Positions 37,755 through 47,098 of a stretch of DNA of 64,000 nucleotides are shown in pieces (position 1 is the stretch's first letter; the number at the start of each line of letters is the position of its first letter). Source of the DNA: an uncultured Lactobacillus sp. (GTDB lineage: Bacteria > Bacillota > Bacilli > Lactobacillales > Lactobacillaceae); NCBI RefSeq assembly GCF_947367125.1, contig NZ_CANBCQ010000001.1, positions 1 to 64,000 of the forward strand, in the 5' to 3' direction. The position numbers and the translations under genes are program-made. The notes beneath the pieces are model-generated. The model searched no databases, was not told where the DNA came from, and saw only the letters and a list, made by a program, of their open reading frames with translations.

Positions 37755-37763
37755 TGTTATACT
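37755..37763 (+). promoter_or_regulatory. Extended -10 promoter of the LPXTG protein gene
   Basis: TGTTATACT, an extended -10 box, 53 bases before the start codon. No clear -35 box, as is usual with extended -10 promoters. Confidence 0.5.
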
Positions 37764-37815
37764 AAACTGTAGAAATTGATTGAAATTTGTTTAGAGTTGA
37801 AAAGAGTGACTTAAG

Positions 37816-40494
37816 ATGTTATCAAAGAATAATACGCAAGAGAAATTAAGAAAATTAGAAGAAAAGAAAAATCATTTTGCAATTAGAAAGTTAACAGTTG
37901 GAGCAGCTTCTGTTTTAATTGGTTTGACCTTTATGGGTGTGTCAAATAATCACGTTGAAGCGGCTCCTAATGATCAGTCTATAGCAACTACAAATATTAA
38001 TCAAAAAGCTCAAGTTGAATCGTCAAGTCCACAAAAAGATGATACTCAGACTAGTTCAAATACTCCAGTTAGTTCTAAAAACCCTGCAACAGAATCTAAC
38101 AAATCTACTCAAGTTCAAGATACAAATAAAGCACAAGTACCTAATACTCCATCAAATGAAGCAGTAGAGAATGCTCCTGCAGTTAAAGGAGTTAGTGCTG
38201 AAAGCAACGGTGAACAAATTGATAACATTCACAGTACCATCAGTGTGACTGCTACCAACAAGTACACTGGTCAAACTTCATCTTCAAGCGCTAATACAGT
38301 ACAAGTCAATGAACCTACTGCCGAAGATTTGAACATGGTGCTTACTTTAACTAATGATACTGACCAAGAACAGCAGATTAATACTGCTTATCCAAATAAT
38401 TCTTATGCTCTTCCTGCTTATGGTGGAACAGGTGCTCAAATTGTAGTCGATCCTTCTAGAGTTAAAGTAGTTAATGGCGAAGTTACTTTTGGTGGTAATT
38501 ACACTGATAGTAATGTTTCAATTGGTTCTTGGGACTATGCCACAGGTAACAATACTTCAAGTGGTTTTAATAATAGTTCAGAAACTAAAGCTATTATTGC
38601 TAAAAAACCTGAATTAATTGGTGGATTCTCAACTATAGGAACTCTTAAAGCAAAAGAAATTGTTACAATCATTGTGCCACTAAAAGTACTTGATACTCAA
38701 AAACAAGTTATTGGCGGTGTCCAAAGACAATGGGGGCAAGCTATCACTATTCAAGCAAGTCCTGAAAACTTCCGTGATGCAAATGATTACACTGATACTA
38801 ATTTAACAGTTGATGGCTTAACTGATGGTAATATTTCCAACTTGGCTGATAATAATGGTAATTTAATTGTTTCTGGTCAAATTACTAATAACGGTTTTAT
38901 CTCTCATGATGAAAGTTTAGTCTTCAACTTATCAAGTGTTGGCAGTGCTAATAACCATAAGGTACAAACTGTTTTAGACCATGATAAAGCTATTCAGTTA
39001 GATTGGAATAATGCCACAAACGATAATATTTCTTATTATGTTAACGGTACTTATAAGACTGCCGCTCAAATGACAGATTCTGATTGGAATCATGTAACTA
39101 TGGTTAAAGTTGATGCATCTCTTCAATCAGGTCAAACTGGAAAAGTAACTATTCCGGTAAGACTTAGCAACTTAGACCAAATTGAATCTGACTTGCAAAA
39201 TGTAAGTGATATGGGTCCATCTAACAATCGTTTAAATACCATTTCTTTATCTGCAAAATCAGACAATAGTGATCTTAAAGTTACTAACGGTTCAGTTAGT
39301 TATTATTCTGAATTACCAGCTTATGCTGCAATGAAGGCCATTGAAGATGAAATTAATGGTAAAGGTTCAATTACCCCAATGTACTTAGTAATTGATAAAG
39401 ATGGTAATCGTAGCTACAAACCAATTGCTGGTATCACTATTCCACAATTAGGTAAAGACTGCTTTACTTACTTAAATATTGGCCACAAAGATCCAAGTAG
39501 CACTTTATTTACTGATGGTGATTACACTATTAAACTAGATAAGGTTTTTGACGCTGCTAAAGATCATGGCTTCTCTGTAAATATCAGTAAGAACAACGGT
39601 CAAGAAGCTGCTTGGCCAACATATTATTATCAAGCATCTAGTGCTAATAAGGCTGATAAAATCGATCTTTATATGCAACTCCAACAAATTTTTAATACTA
39701 AAGACTTAACTTTAATGGTTGGAGATAGCTGGAATTCTAATGATAGTCTCGTATCGGCTAATGTTAATTTCTATACTTTAAACTTCTCAGATTACTTTGG
39801 CACTGCCTACGATGGTAATAAAGATCTTAAGGCTACTGGTGATTACACTTATGATCTATATGACGCAAAGGGCAAACAAATTGCTAAAGATGTTCCAGTG
39901 GGTCAAAATGTACCAACTTTAGCAATGGGAACTTATAAAGTCGTTTACCATTATCAAATTAATAAAAACGAAACTGTTTCAAAAACTGCCACAATTATTG
40001 TAAATGGTAGTACTTCAAGTGATCCTTTGACACAACCTGATAAGCCTGAATTCGAAGGTGGCGTTTCTGGTACTCCTTTGACTCAACCTGATCTTCCAAA
40101 ATATACTGGTCCTATCTCTAATAATCCTGATAATTCTGAAACTCAACCAGAAAGTTCAGTCGCTCCCCTTCCACAAGAACCGGAAGCTCTAACTGATAAC
40201 AATAATGTTCCAAGTGAACCGGCTACTAATGAAGATACAGTTGCGCCTCACTCAACTAAGAACACAGATACCCAAGAAAGTGCAGAGAAGAAGACTAGCC
40301 CTGAAGTAACTGCTTCAGTACATGCAACTAAGCTTGCTACAATAAGTCATCATGCACAAGTAACAAACAATAACCAAAAGAAAGAAAATACTTTACCACA
40401 AACCGGTGACCAAAAGAATAATTCAGCAATTGCTGGCCTCTTAGCAATTGGCTTAGGTATCTTAGGTTTGGTTGTTAGAAGACGCGAAAATTAA
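37816..40494 (+). CDS. YSIRK/LPXTG cell-wall-anchored surface protein
   Basis: An 892-aa protein with a YSIRK-type signal ('FAIRKLTVGAASVLIGLTF', cut near 'HVEA'). A long Ser/Thr/Asn/Gln-rich region follows to about residue 150, then beta-rich domains (~150-730) without a family I recognise. Near 735-790 there are short repeats ('SDPLTQPDKPEF', 'GTPLTQPDLPKY') and then a Pro/Ser/Thr wall-spanning stretch. The C-terminus is the sortase signal 'LPQTG', a hydrophobic span and 'RRREN'. The frame is intact. It lies between decayed IS elements and has its own promoter and terminator. It is probably an adhesin-like protein; its ligand is unknown. Confidence 0.9.
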   Translation: MLSKNNTQEKLRKLEEKKNHFAIRKLTVGAASVLIGLTFMGVSNNHVEAAPNDQSIATTNINQKAQVESSSPQKDDTQTSSNTPVSSKNPATESNKSTQVQDTNKAQVPNTPSNEAVENAPAVKGVSAESNGEQIDNIHSTISVTATNKYTGQTSSSSANTVQVNEPTAEDLNMVLTLTNDTDQEQQINTAYPNNSYALPAYGGTGAQIVVDPSRVKVVNGEVTFGGNYTDSNVSIGSWDYATGNNTSSGFNNSSETKAIIAKKPELIGGFSTIGTLKAKEIVTIIVPLKVLDTQKQVIGGVQRQWGQAITIQASPENFRDANDYTDTNLTVDGLTDGNISNLADNNGNLIVSGQITNNGFISHDESLVFNLSSVGSANNHKVQTVLDHDKAIQLDWNNATNDNISYYVNGTYKTAAQMTDSDWNHVTMVKVDASLQSGQTGKVTIPVRLSNLDQIESDLQNVSDMGPSNNRLNTISLSAKSDNSDLKVTNGSVSYYSELPAYAAMKAIEDEINGKGSITPMYLVIDKDGNRSYKPIAGITIPQLGKDCFTYLNIGHKDPSSTLFTDGDYTIKLDKVFDAAKDHGFSVNISKNNGQEAAWPTYYYQASSANKADKIDLYMQLQQIFNTKDLTLMVGDSWNSNDSLVSANVNFYTLNFSDYFGTAYDGNKDLKATGDYTYDLYDAKGKQIAKDVPVGQNVPTLAMGTYKVVYHYQINKNETVSKTATIIVNGSTSSDPLTQPDKPEFEGGVSGTPLTQPDLPKYTGPISNNPDNSETQPESSVAPLPQEPEALTDNNNVPSEPATNEDTVAPHSTKNTDTQESAEKKTSPEVTASVHATKLATISHHAQVTNNNQKKENTLPQTGDQKNNSAIAGLLAIGLGILGLVVRRREN

Positions 40495-40516
40495 TTAATA
40501 TTATTCTTTAAAAAAG

Positions 40517-41020
40517 TTAGAACCAAGCAATTATTAAATTGCTTGGTTCTTTTTCTTTTACTTTGTTTTCTTCAAGTCTGATGCGAGTTAAGAGGTTGAT
40601 GTAATTAGAGTAGCCATAGACTGTTCTTTCAATTTGTTTGATTTTGCGGTTAAAGCCCTCTAAACAACCATTGGAATAAGTTAGAGCAGCTCCATTTAAG
40701 ATAGCCAGCTATTTTTTATAGAATGTCATTAGTGTCTTATGCATTAATTCATAAGAAGCACTTAAGACTTTTAACTTAGAAGCATTGGAAATAGAACAAT
40801 ACTTCTTAACGGGATCAGTTTGAGCCATTGATCTACGATTGCAGTCCCTGTATAAAACCCGCTGCTTAAACAAACGGATAATTACAGGAAAGCTAGCGTT
40901 AGCTGTAAGATAACGATTATCAGATTTGTAACGGCCATTGTGAAGAAGATTAAAAGAACCACAAAAAGGACAAGCAGATTGAATTAAGACCGCTTTGATT
41001 TTTTATTGAAGAGGACTGTG
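40517..41020 (-). mobile_element. ISL3-family transposase remnant
   Basis: Not in the ORF track. The minus strand encodes 'AVLIQSACPFCGSFNLLHNG' (the N-terminal zinc-finger region of ISL3 transposases). It then gives 'RVLYRDCNRRSMAQTDPVKK', 'VLSASYELMHKTLMTFYKK', a TAG, and 'LTYSNGCLEGFNRKIKQIER' plus 'TVYGYSNYINLLTRIRLEEN' (the C-terminal end). More than half of a ~420-aa protein is missing by internal deletion. It is immobile. Confidence 0.82.
40519..40555. terminator. Terminator of the LPXTG gene, also the end of an ISL3 remnant
   Basis: A perfect 13-bp stem 'agaaccaagcaat' / 'attgcttggttct', 6-base loop and T tract. The minus-strand ISL3 transposase remnant reads into the same hairpin. 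Confidence 0.85.
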
Positions 41021-41154
41021 TCCTATTTTTTTGTTGCCAAATTTTGTATTTAATAAAAGCGTTTTATATTTTCCTTACTTTTCGTTTGCACAGTAAGCGA
41101 TTTCATTGATAGAATGCTTTTTGTAACTTTTTAATATACAGGGGAGACAATTTG

Positions 41155-42018
41155 ATGAATTATTTATTTCTATTCATCCCGGCAATCGGCTGGGGACTTA
41201 TGCCGATGTTCGTTGCTGGGGTCAAGAAGAGTAACATCTATCACCAAATTTTAGGGACTGTGTTTGGTGCATTTATCTTTGGTGCGGTTGTTACTTTAAT
41301 TAAGCATCCCGCCTTTAATGCGACTACTTTCATGTTAGCGATGCTTGCTGGTGCTGCTTGGGTTATTGGTCAGGTTGGTCAATACTACAGTTATTCTAAG
41401 GTCGGCGTTTCCGAAACTATGCCAATCTCAACTGGTTTGCAGCTGATCGGTGTGCCGCTTGTTGGGGTATTAATCTTTGGCGAATGGGCAAGCACTCAAG
41501 CTAAGCTCTTTGGTTTCTTGGGAATTATTGCCTTGATCATTGGGGTGGCCTTCACTTCATTAACTGACAAGGGTACTGCTGAAGGCGATAAGAAGGACCA
41601 GACCACAACCATGATTGTCTTGGTTTTGACTACTTTGGGTTACATCACTTCAAGTTCCATTCCTAAGGCCTTGAAGGGAGACAGTGTGATGATCTTCTTT
41701 GCTGAAACTATCGGAATGCTAGTTGCAGCAGTGATTTACTTGATTGCTTCTAAGCAAACTCAAGTATTCAAGCAAAAGGAAAGCTACCAAGTAATTCCAG
41801 CCGGAATTATTTATGCAATCGCTGCTCTTGCTTACATCGTTTCAGTTAAAATGAACGGGGTAAACTTAGCCTTCGTTATGTCGCAGCTTTGCGTAGTTAT
41901 TTCTACGCTTGGTGGGATTGTCTTTTTACACGAAGAGAAGACCAAGAAGGGTTACATCTACACTGGTATTGGTTTAGTATTGATCGTAGCTGGTGCAGTG
42001 CTTACTTCAATTTTTTAA
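41155..42018 (+). CDS. GRP-family sugar uptake protein (GlcU/RbsU type)
   Basis: A 287-aa protein with ten hydrophobic helices and the family signatures 'FIPAIGWGLMPMFVAGVKKS', 'VGQYYSYSKVGVSETMPIST' and 'FVMSQLCVVISTLGGIVFLH'. GRP proteins import glucose (GlcU) or ribose (RbsU) by proton symport. No rbs genes are adjacent, so the substrate stays open. ATG 41155 follows 'ggggag'. It is monocistronic, with a terminator at 42033. Confidence 0.9.
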   Translation: MNYLFLFIPAIGWGLMPMFVAGVKKSNIYHQILGTVFGAFIFGAVVTLIKHPAFNATTFMLAMLAGAAWVIGQVGQYYSYSKVGVSETMPISTGLQLIGVPLVGVLIFGEWASTQAKLFGFLGIIALIIGVAFTSLTDKGTAEGDKKDQTTTMIVLVLTTLGYITSSSIPKALKGDSVMIFFAETIGMLVAAVIYLIASKQTQVFKQKESYQVIPAGIIYAIAALAYIVSVKMNGVNLAFVMSQLCVVISTLGGIVFLHEEKTKKGYIYTGIGLVLIVAGAVLTSIF

Positions 42019-42032
42019 AAAGAATAATATTC

Positions 42033-42067
42033 AAGTCTTGAAAGCAAATTTGTTTTCAGGGCTTTTT
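42033..42067 (+). terminator. Terminator
   Basis: Stem 'aagtcttgaaa' / 'ttttcagggctt' with G-U pairs and a T run after the GRP gene. Confidence 0.7.
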
Positions 42068-42145
42068 CTTTGCCTTTATTAACATGAGGCGATATCATAC
42101 TTATTTACTAATGGAATATAGTTAACAATTGTAGGGAGCTTAGAG

Positions 42146-42580
42146 ATGACTTTTAGCAAAGAAGAAAAAGAACAAGCTTTAAAGAATTTAACTGCTGAAG
42201 AATACAAGGTAACTCAAGAAGCGGCTACTGAATATCCTTTTAGTGGCAAATACGATGATTTCTACGAGCAGGGTATTTACGTTGATGTGTTGTCTGGCGA
42301 GCCGCTTTTTTCAAGCAATGACAAGTATGATGCAGGTTGCGGCTGGCCTAGTTTTACCAAGCCGATTAAGAAGTTAACCTATCATCGTGATCAGTCACAT
42401 GGTATGGAGCGCACAGAAGTTAAGAGTCCGGAAGCTGATTCACATTTGGGTCATGTTTTTACCAATGGGCCCATTGACAAAGGCGGGTTGCGCTATTGCA
42501 TCAATTCTGCGGCTTTGAAGTTTATTCCGTTTGCTGAGTTAGATGAAGCCGGCTATGAGGAATATAAGAATTTGTTTTAG
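42146..42580 (+). CDS. msrB: Peptide-methionine (R)-S-oxide reductase
   Basis: A 144-aa stand-alone MsrB that reduces methionine-R-sulfoxide in oxidised proteins. Motifs are '[15 protein letters not shown]', '[11 protein letters not shown]' and the catalytic Cys in '[12 protein letters not shown]'. There is no fused MsrA domain. It starts at ATG after 'agggag'. A KptA remnant follows 11 bases after its stop. Confidence 0.96.
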   Translation: MTFSKEEKEQALKNLTAEEYKVTQEAATEYPFSGKYDDFYEQGIYVDVLSGEPLFSSNDKYDAGCGWPSFTKPIKKLTYHRDQSHGMERTEVKSPEADSHLGHVFTNGPIDKGGLRYCINSAALKFIPFAELDEAGYEEYKNLF

Positions 42581-42591
42581 TGAAGCCAAAA

Positions 42592-42888
42592 ATGGATAGA
42601 AAAGATCAGCGTGCAAATACTTTTATTAGTAAAAAATGTCATATTGTTTAAGGCACAATCCAGATAAATATGGTTTGAAGCTTGATGAATATGGCTTTGT
42701 CGATTTGCAAGAATTTTTAAAAGCAGAAATAATAAAATCTGTGCTCTGTATGGTCATTCAATTCCTGGAATTATTAAACGCCGACAGGCAGTGCCGCCTC
42801 TTATCAAGATGGGATTGATTTTTATGTAGGTAATAATGAAGTATGGCTGTGTTATGAAGTACCAAGCAAGTATTTACGATTAGGATGA
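42592..42888 (+). pseudogene. kptA: RNA 2'-phosphotransferase (Tpt1/KptA) remnant
   Basis: The ATG at 42592 opens 'DRKDQRANTFISKK'. A frameshift in an A run leads to 'MSYCLRHNPDKYGLKLDEYG' and 'FVDLQEFL', the KptA N-terminus. Further frames give 'ICALYGHSIPGIIKRRQAVP' and finally 'YQDGIDFYVGNNEVWLCYEV', the KptA C-terminus. About 70 residues of the middle, including the 'YHGT' region, are deleted. KptA moves an RNA 2'-phosphate to NAD. The track lists only a 60-aa fragment. Confidence 0.85.
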
Positions 42889-42906
42889 AATTAAAGCAAC
42901 AAAAAG

Positions 42907-42947
42907 AAAATGGTAAGAGCATAAATTTTAGCTCTTACCATTTTTTT
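42907..42947. terminator. Bidirectional terminator
   Basis: A perfect 14-bp stem 'aaaatggtaagagc' / 'gctcttaccatttt' between the convergent KptA remnant and AAC(3)-like gene. Confidence 0.9.
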
Positions 42948-42948
42948 A

Positions 42949-43755
42949 TTAATCATTATCTTTTTGTTTAAACCAATTTTTGGCAAAATCAGTTAAGGCA
43001 ACTGCATTAATTACCTTAATAGTACCATTATTTAGTTGAACTGTTTTCCAATCATTAGGACAAGTTTTTTCGAAAGCAGCTCCCAATTCGTTAAAGTCAT
43101 CATAAGAATCCATATCAATATTTTGATATTTGGTCCAAATCGTTTTACCGTTTTGATCAATGTCGGTTGCAGCTAAGCAAGTCTCACTTTTACGACCAAT
43201 TGTTGATTCTGCATAATGAAGCATGGTGCAAGTCTCGTAGTCTGTGCCTAAGAAAATTATTTTACCATGATTTTGATAAAGATAATCTAGTGGACTATTA
43301 ACCCCATAGGGTATATTCAAAGGTTGCTTTTGAGCAATCTTTTCTTTATTTTTACCCCAAATTGTGAGCGGTAAATAAGGATGATTGCTTCGAACAACGT
43401 TAGGTAATCTTCTAAAGTACTCAGGAGTAACTCCTAGACCTACGGTGACCGAGGTGCCCGGATTATAGGGCGGCATAGTATCGCGAATAAGTTGAATTAA
43501 ATCTTTACTAATGGGTGGATATTTCCAAGTTGCCGGATCACAATTTGTGGTAACTTGGGACGGCATCATCAATGTGCCTTCTGATAAAATTTCTTCCAAA
43601 GCTTGGACAATAGTTTCAGGTCCACCTGGAACGTAGTTGAACTTGCTCATTGCTGTATGAACGAGACAAGCATCGGCCGAATTAATTCCGACTTCGGTTA
43701 ATGCTTGTTTAAAATTAATCTTGGTTGTAACCGTGTTAATAAAATTTTCAGACAT
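42949..43755 (-). CDS. AAC(3)-family N-acetyltransferase
   Basis: A 268-aa protein of the antibiotic_NAT fold, related to aminoglycoside 3-N-acetyltransferases and Bacillus YokD. Signatures: 'CLVHTAMSKFNYVPGGPETI', 'EGTLMMPSQVTTN', 'PGTSVTVGLGVTPEYFRRLP', 'VVRSNHPYLPLTIWGKN' and 'FLGTDYETCTMLHYAE'. ATG 43755 sits 8 bases after 'aagga' and is preferred over 43761. Chromosomal family members in lactobacilli often have unknown natural substrates, so resistance should not be assumed. It is monocistronic. Confidence 0.88.
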   Translation of the reverse strand: MSENFINTVTTKINFKQALTEVGINSADACLVHTAMSKFNYVPGGPETIVQALEEILSEGTLMMPSQVTTNCDPATWKYPPISKDLIQLIRDTMPPYNPGTSVTVGLGVTPEYFRRLPNVVRSNHPYLPLTIWGKNKEKIAQKQPLNIPYGVNSPLDYLYQNHGKIIFLGTDYETCTMLHYAESTIGRKSETCLAATDIDQNGKTIWTKYQNIDMDSYDDFNELGAAFEKTCPNDWKTVQLNNGTIKVINAVALTDFAKNWFKQKDND

Positions 43756-43905
43756 AATCATTTTCCTTTTTCAAATAGTAACGTTATTGACTGGGTCTGA
43801 AAAATGCTACTCTCGTTTTAATTTCTGCATTGTTAATCTTATTCTTTTTGTTACTCATAATAATAATCTCCATATCAAGAATATAGTTTACATTCTAGCA
43901 CATTA

Positions 43906-43947
43906 AATAAGCACTAATTCTAAATTCAGAAAAAACTAGTGCTTATT
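43906..43947 (-). terminator. Terminator of pepX
   Basis: An 11-bp perfect stem 'aataagcacta' / 'tagtgcttatt' about 20 bases beyond the pepX stop on the minus strand. Confidence 0.7.
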
Positions 43948-43965
43948 AATATCATTTTAAATTAT

Positions 43966-46347
43966 TTACTTTTCATAAAACTTGATCTCAGTATTAGCCA
44001 AGTCTACAGTATAAGTTTCTTCCTCAAGCGGACGCATGGTCATCCCTTCATCGGTTGAATAGATGATCAAGGCTAATTTGCTACCAGATGGGATCGTGTA
44101 GTATGTTGGCTGCAACAAGAAGTCTAAGTCATAGAATTTATCAGCGTCAATTTCTTCTGGCTTCTTCATGTCCTTGTAGTTTTGCAAGTTCATGTGAGCC
44201 TTGGTAATTAACTTAGCCTTGGTCTTCTTGTCTGGTACAAATTCTTGTAAAGTGTCAGTACCAAAGCGATAACCTAATTCTTGACCGCCACGCATTAAGA
44301 GTTTAGGTGTTGCAGTCAGGCGTTGTCTTTCACCTAATTCAACCAAGGCAACAGAGATTTGTCCCTTAGGTAAGCTGCCTTTAATTCTAACTTTTACTTC
44401 AGGACGACCGACGATGGTAGTAGGGTGGATAAATTCATCCGTTTCAAAACGCAAGCTTGGTTTAGCCCACTTTTTATCGCCGCAGATGAACTTGTATTGC
44501 CAGTCGCTTTCAGAAATGCCGGCCTTCTTAAATTCAATGCCGCCTTCATCAACAAAAGAAGGTTGCCCCTTGCCATTACCATTTTCAAACAATTCGCCCT
44601 CATCAGTAGGGTAGTAGGTCTTTTCACGGCCCAAGTCATCTGACCAATCTGCTTCTTCATGCCACTTGTCAGCTTGCAAGTTGTCTTGAATCATGACTGT
44701 TGGCCATTGCTCGTAAGCATTGTTTTCAACACCCAATAATTCATGAACAAACCAAAGATTCATTAAGTCTGTGAAGTCGATGGAAACAAAGTTGTTCATG
44801 TTGTAGTGTGGTCCTTGGTGCAAGAAGAGGTGGTGCTTCATTGGCATCTTTTTAACTAGTTGCCAAATCTTGTAGACGTTCTTTGGCTTAACGTTCCAGT
44901 CGTTTAAACCGTGAACGGAAATCCAAGAACATTTAATGCCATCGGCGTGGTGACGATAGTTTCTAGCTTCCCAGAAGTCTGAGTATTGCCCAGTCTTGCG
45001 GTCTTCTTTTTCACGGAGCTCTTTTTGCATCTTGTCATATTCTGGCTTGATCTTAAGATATGAGCCGGCATCCCACAAGTTGGATTGACATGTTTCGGCC
45101 AAGAGATCAAGGTCCTCACCTTGACAAGCTTCAGGGGCAATCACCAAGCCGTGTTCACGATAGTAGTCATACCAAGAAGAAATGGCTGCTTCTGAAACGA
45201 CAGTTTTAAGACCAGCAACGCCGGTGGTGGCAATGGCGATTTGCAAAGTACCTAAGTATGAACGGCCAGTCATCCCGATGTTGCCATTGCACCAATCAGC
45301 TTTAGTTTGGACCTTGCGTGTACGGTCGGTGTAAGCAACACGGTCACCGTGCAGCCATTCAATGACGGCAGCAGCTGATTCAGTTTCTTCGGGTGTACCG
45401 GTAATTCGGACACCATCGCTGCCACGAGTACCAATTCCCCCGGCAAAGACACTAGCAAAACCTCGGGCAAGCATGTATTCGTTTAATGGGTAAGATGACT
45501 TGTGGACTGCTTCTTCAGTAGCCGGACGGCTGGAACCATCGGAGTTAGCGGCCTTAACAATTGGTGAGTGAACGTATTGAGGATCGTTCCAGTCAGCGGC
45601 ATCAGACAAGTTTTCGTCAACGTTGTGATTACGCATTTCGTTAGCGATAATACCGCCAAAGTATGGAGATGCCGTATAAAGAGCAGGCACCTGCAAGCCT
45701 TGTTCAGTTTCAGCAGGGCGGAAGATAGTAACTTGAATCAAGTCGCTCTTGCCATCATGATCCGTATCAAGGTCAGTTTCAACATAAACCACTTCACGAA
45801 TTACCTTATTGGTATCAAAAACTGGAATGGATTTGCCGTTGAAAAACTTGAATTCATTTTGACCCCAGAATTGGGTGAAGTAGCCTTTGCCAGCCATTAC
45901 GTCAAGTAGAATTTGCCCATTCTTAGTACGAGTATTAAGCAAACGGTAGAAGGCTGAGATCAACTTTTTAGTATCAGAAATATCTTGCACGAATGGCAGA
46001 GCATTTCTTTGCATAAAAGCAGTTGGATCAACTAAATCATAGTCGTAATGAACGTGGTAGCCGAGCAGTTGTAAAGCAACGTTGTAGAATTGTTCAGTGC
46101 CGATTGAAGTTGGCTTTTCCTGCAAAAAGTCGGCGAGTGTTTGCTCATTGGAAACAGCAAATTCGACCAATTTAGCAGTCTTAGCAGCGTCAGTTTTTGC
46201 TTCGGCGATCGTCATTTTAATGAGCTTGGCTAATAAGTCACTGAAGCTCCAGTCGGCGTAGTTTTTAGGTAAGAAATTAATATCAGTTAATTCTTTAACT
46301 TGGTGATCGAAGTCAGTCTCGACATAAGCGTATTGATTATATTTCAT
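43966..46347 (-). CDS. pepX: X-prolyl dipeptidyl aminopeptidase
   Basis: A 793-aa cytoplasmic serine peptidase that releases X-Pro dipeptides from peptide N-termini, important for using proline-rich casein peptides. The length equals known Lactobacillus PepX. An N-terminal helical domain leads to the alpha/beta-hydrolase core with the nucleophile Ser in '[16 protein letters not shown]'. A later Asp/His region ('[10 protein letters not shown]', '[10 protein letters not shown]') and a C-terminal jelly-roll domain follow. The start follows 'aaaggag'. Promoter TTGGTT-17-TAAAAT lies at 46379-46407. Confidence 0.97.
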   Translation of the reverse strand: MKYNQYAYVETDFDHQVKELTDINFLPKNYADWSFSDLLAKLIKMTIAEAKTDAAKTAKLVEFAVSNEQTLADFLQEKPTSIGTEQFYNVALQLLGYHVHYDYDLVDPTAFMQRNALPFVQDISDTKKLISAFYRLLNTRTKNGQILLDVMAGKGYFTQFWGQNEFKFFNGKSIPVFDTNKVIREVVYVETDLDTDHDGKSDLIQVTIFRPAETEQGLQVPALYTASPYFGGIIANEMRNHNVDENLSDAADWNDPQYVHSPIVKAANSDGSSRPATEEAVHKSSYPLNEYMLARGFASVFAGGIGTRGSDGVRITGTPEETESAAAVIEWLHGDRVAYTDRTRKVQTKADWCNGNIGMTGRSYLGTLQIAIATTGVAGLKTVVSEAAISSWYDYYREHGLVIAPEACQGEDLDLLAETCQSNLWDAGSYLKIKPEYDKMQKELREKEDRKTGQYSDFWEARNYRHHADGIKCSWISVHGLNDWNVKPKNVYKIWQLVKKMPMKHHLFLHQGPHYNMNNFVSIDFTDLMNLWFVHELLGVENNAYEQWPTVMIQDNLQADKWHEEADWSDDLGREKTYYPTDEGELFENGNGKGQPSFVDEGGIEFKKAGISESDWQYKFICGDKKWAKPSLRFETDEFIHPTTIVGRPEVKVRIKGSLPKGQISVALVELGERQRLTATPKLLMRGGQELGYRFGTDTLQEFVPDKKTKAKLITKAHMNLQNYKDMKKPEEIDADKFYDLDFLLQPTYYTIPSGSKLALIIYSTDEGMTMRPLEEETYTVDLANTEIKFYEK

Positions 46348-46378
46348 AATTTTCTCCTTTATAGTTTAATTACCTTCT

Positions 46379-46407
46379 ATTTTACTTTTAATTTGAACTA
46401 GAACCAA
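46379..46407 (-). promoter_or_regulatory. Promoter of pepX
   Basis: On the minus strand TTGGTT, 17 bases, TAAAAT, about 32 bases before the pepX ATG. Confidence 0.55.
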
Positions 46408-46444
46408 TAGATATGACAACTTATCAACAAAATATTATTGTTTC

Positions 46445-46468
46445 AGTAATCGTTACCAGTAGATTACT
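46445..46468. promoter_or_regulatory. Inverted repeat / cre-like site upstream of pepX
   Basis: AGTAATC / GATTACT, 10 bases apart. The left half also lies in AGTAATCGTTACCA, which matches the CcpA core TGNNANCGNTNNCA at all but the first position. It sits about 40 bases upstream of the proposed pepX -35 box, in a 373-base spacer that otherwise shows only the two promoters and a weak hairpin at 46532-46549. Confidence 0.45.
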
Positions 46469-46658
46469 TTGAATTTTAGCTTATATTGACTAAAAAGCGA
46501 ACAATGTGCTTATTCAGTAAAATTGACCAAATTTGCTTTTTGAAGGCAAAGTTCATCTTTTAAATATTACTCAAAATTTTATAGTTAAAATGATATGGAA
46601 GTGCTAAAATGCTGGTTTTGTCTAATTTAGAAAAATGGTGAATTTATAAGCTAAATAC

Positions 46659-46686
46659 TTGAATTAAAAACTAAAATGTGTACAAT
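46659..46686 (+). promoter_or_regulatory. Promoter of the 86-aa membrane protein gene
   Basis: TTGAAT, 16 bases, TACAAT at 46681-46686, 34 bases before the ATG at 46721. Confidence 0.65.
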
Positions 46687-46720
46687 ACTAAGCTAATTAC
46701 TAAAGAAAGGGCATGGTTTT

Positions 46721-46981
46721 ATGAAGCTATTAAAGACTAAAATCTTAACAATTCTGTGTGGCTTGCTAACATTGAACGGCTTAGCCATGTTGTTTTCAGG
46801 ATTGATTATCCAAATGGACGAAGTAGCTGATTTCAATTCAGCTAAAAGTTTAGCTGTAACTAATTCAACTAATGTCATTATTTTATTGGGCATTATCATG
46901 ATTCTGGTTTTCGGAGTATTGTTCTTCGATAGCTGGGCTAAATTAAAAAATAAACATGCTAGATGGGTTAAGCTAGTTTAA
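46721..46981 (+). CDS. Small membrane protein, two transmembrane helices (86 aa)
   Basis: No family recognised. Two hydrophobic helices (~residues 8-30 'ILTILCGLLTLNGLAMLFSG' and ~50-70 'VIILLGIIMILVFGVLFFD') with a short outside loop of Asp, Glu and Asn, and a basic C-terminus ('KLKNKHARWVKL'). It has its own promoter and terminator, so it is expressed as a single gene. The 108-aa membrane protein follows separately. Confidence 0.75.
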   Translation: MKLLKTKILTILCGLLTLNGLAMLFSGLIIQMDEVADFNSAKSLAVTNSTNVIILLGIIMILVFGVLFFDSWAKLKNKHARWVKLV

Positions 46982-46985
46982 TGAA

Positions 46986-47021
46986 GAAGAGGCTGTTTCA
47001 AAAGGAAGCAACCTCTTTTTT
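46986..47021 (+). terminator. Terminator
   Basis: Stem 'agaggctg' / 'caacctct' (one mismatch) with a T6 run just after the 86-aa gene. Confidence 0.75.
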
Positions 47022-47098
47022 GCACAAAATTAAAAGCTTCTTTACTATTTTTTTACTTCTGCTTGGAATAATAAAGAAAAACTAGCAGGGGGATCACG

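Noticed and set aside
41030-41060. 'aggac' / 'gtcct' palindrome as an operator of the GRP gene
   Set aside because: It lies at the edge of the ISL3 remnant and is more likely part of the IS end.
42636-42818. 60-aa ORF as a real small gene
   Set aside because: It is one frame of the KptA remnant; similarity continues in other frames on both sides.
42949-43755. Calling the AAC(3)-like gene an aminoglycoside resistance gene
   Set aside because: Family membership alone does not show drug acetylation, and chromosomal homologues often have other or unknown substrates.
44394-45909. ORFs in both strands inside pepX
   Set aside because: Shadow frames within a strongly conserved enzyme gene.
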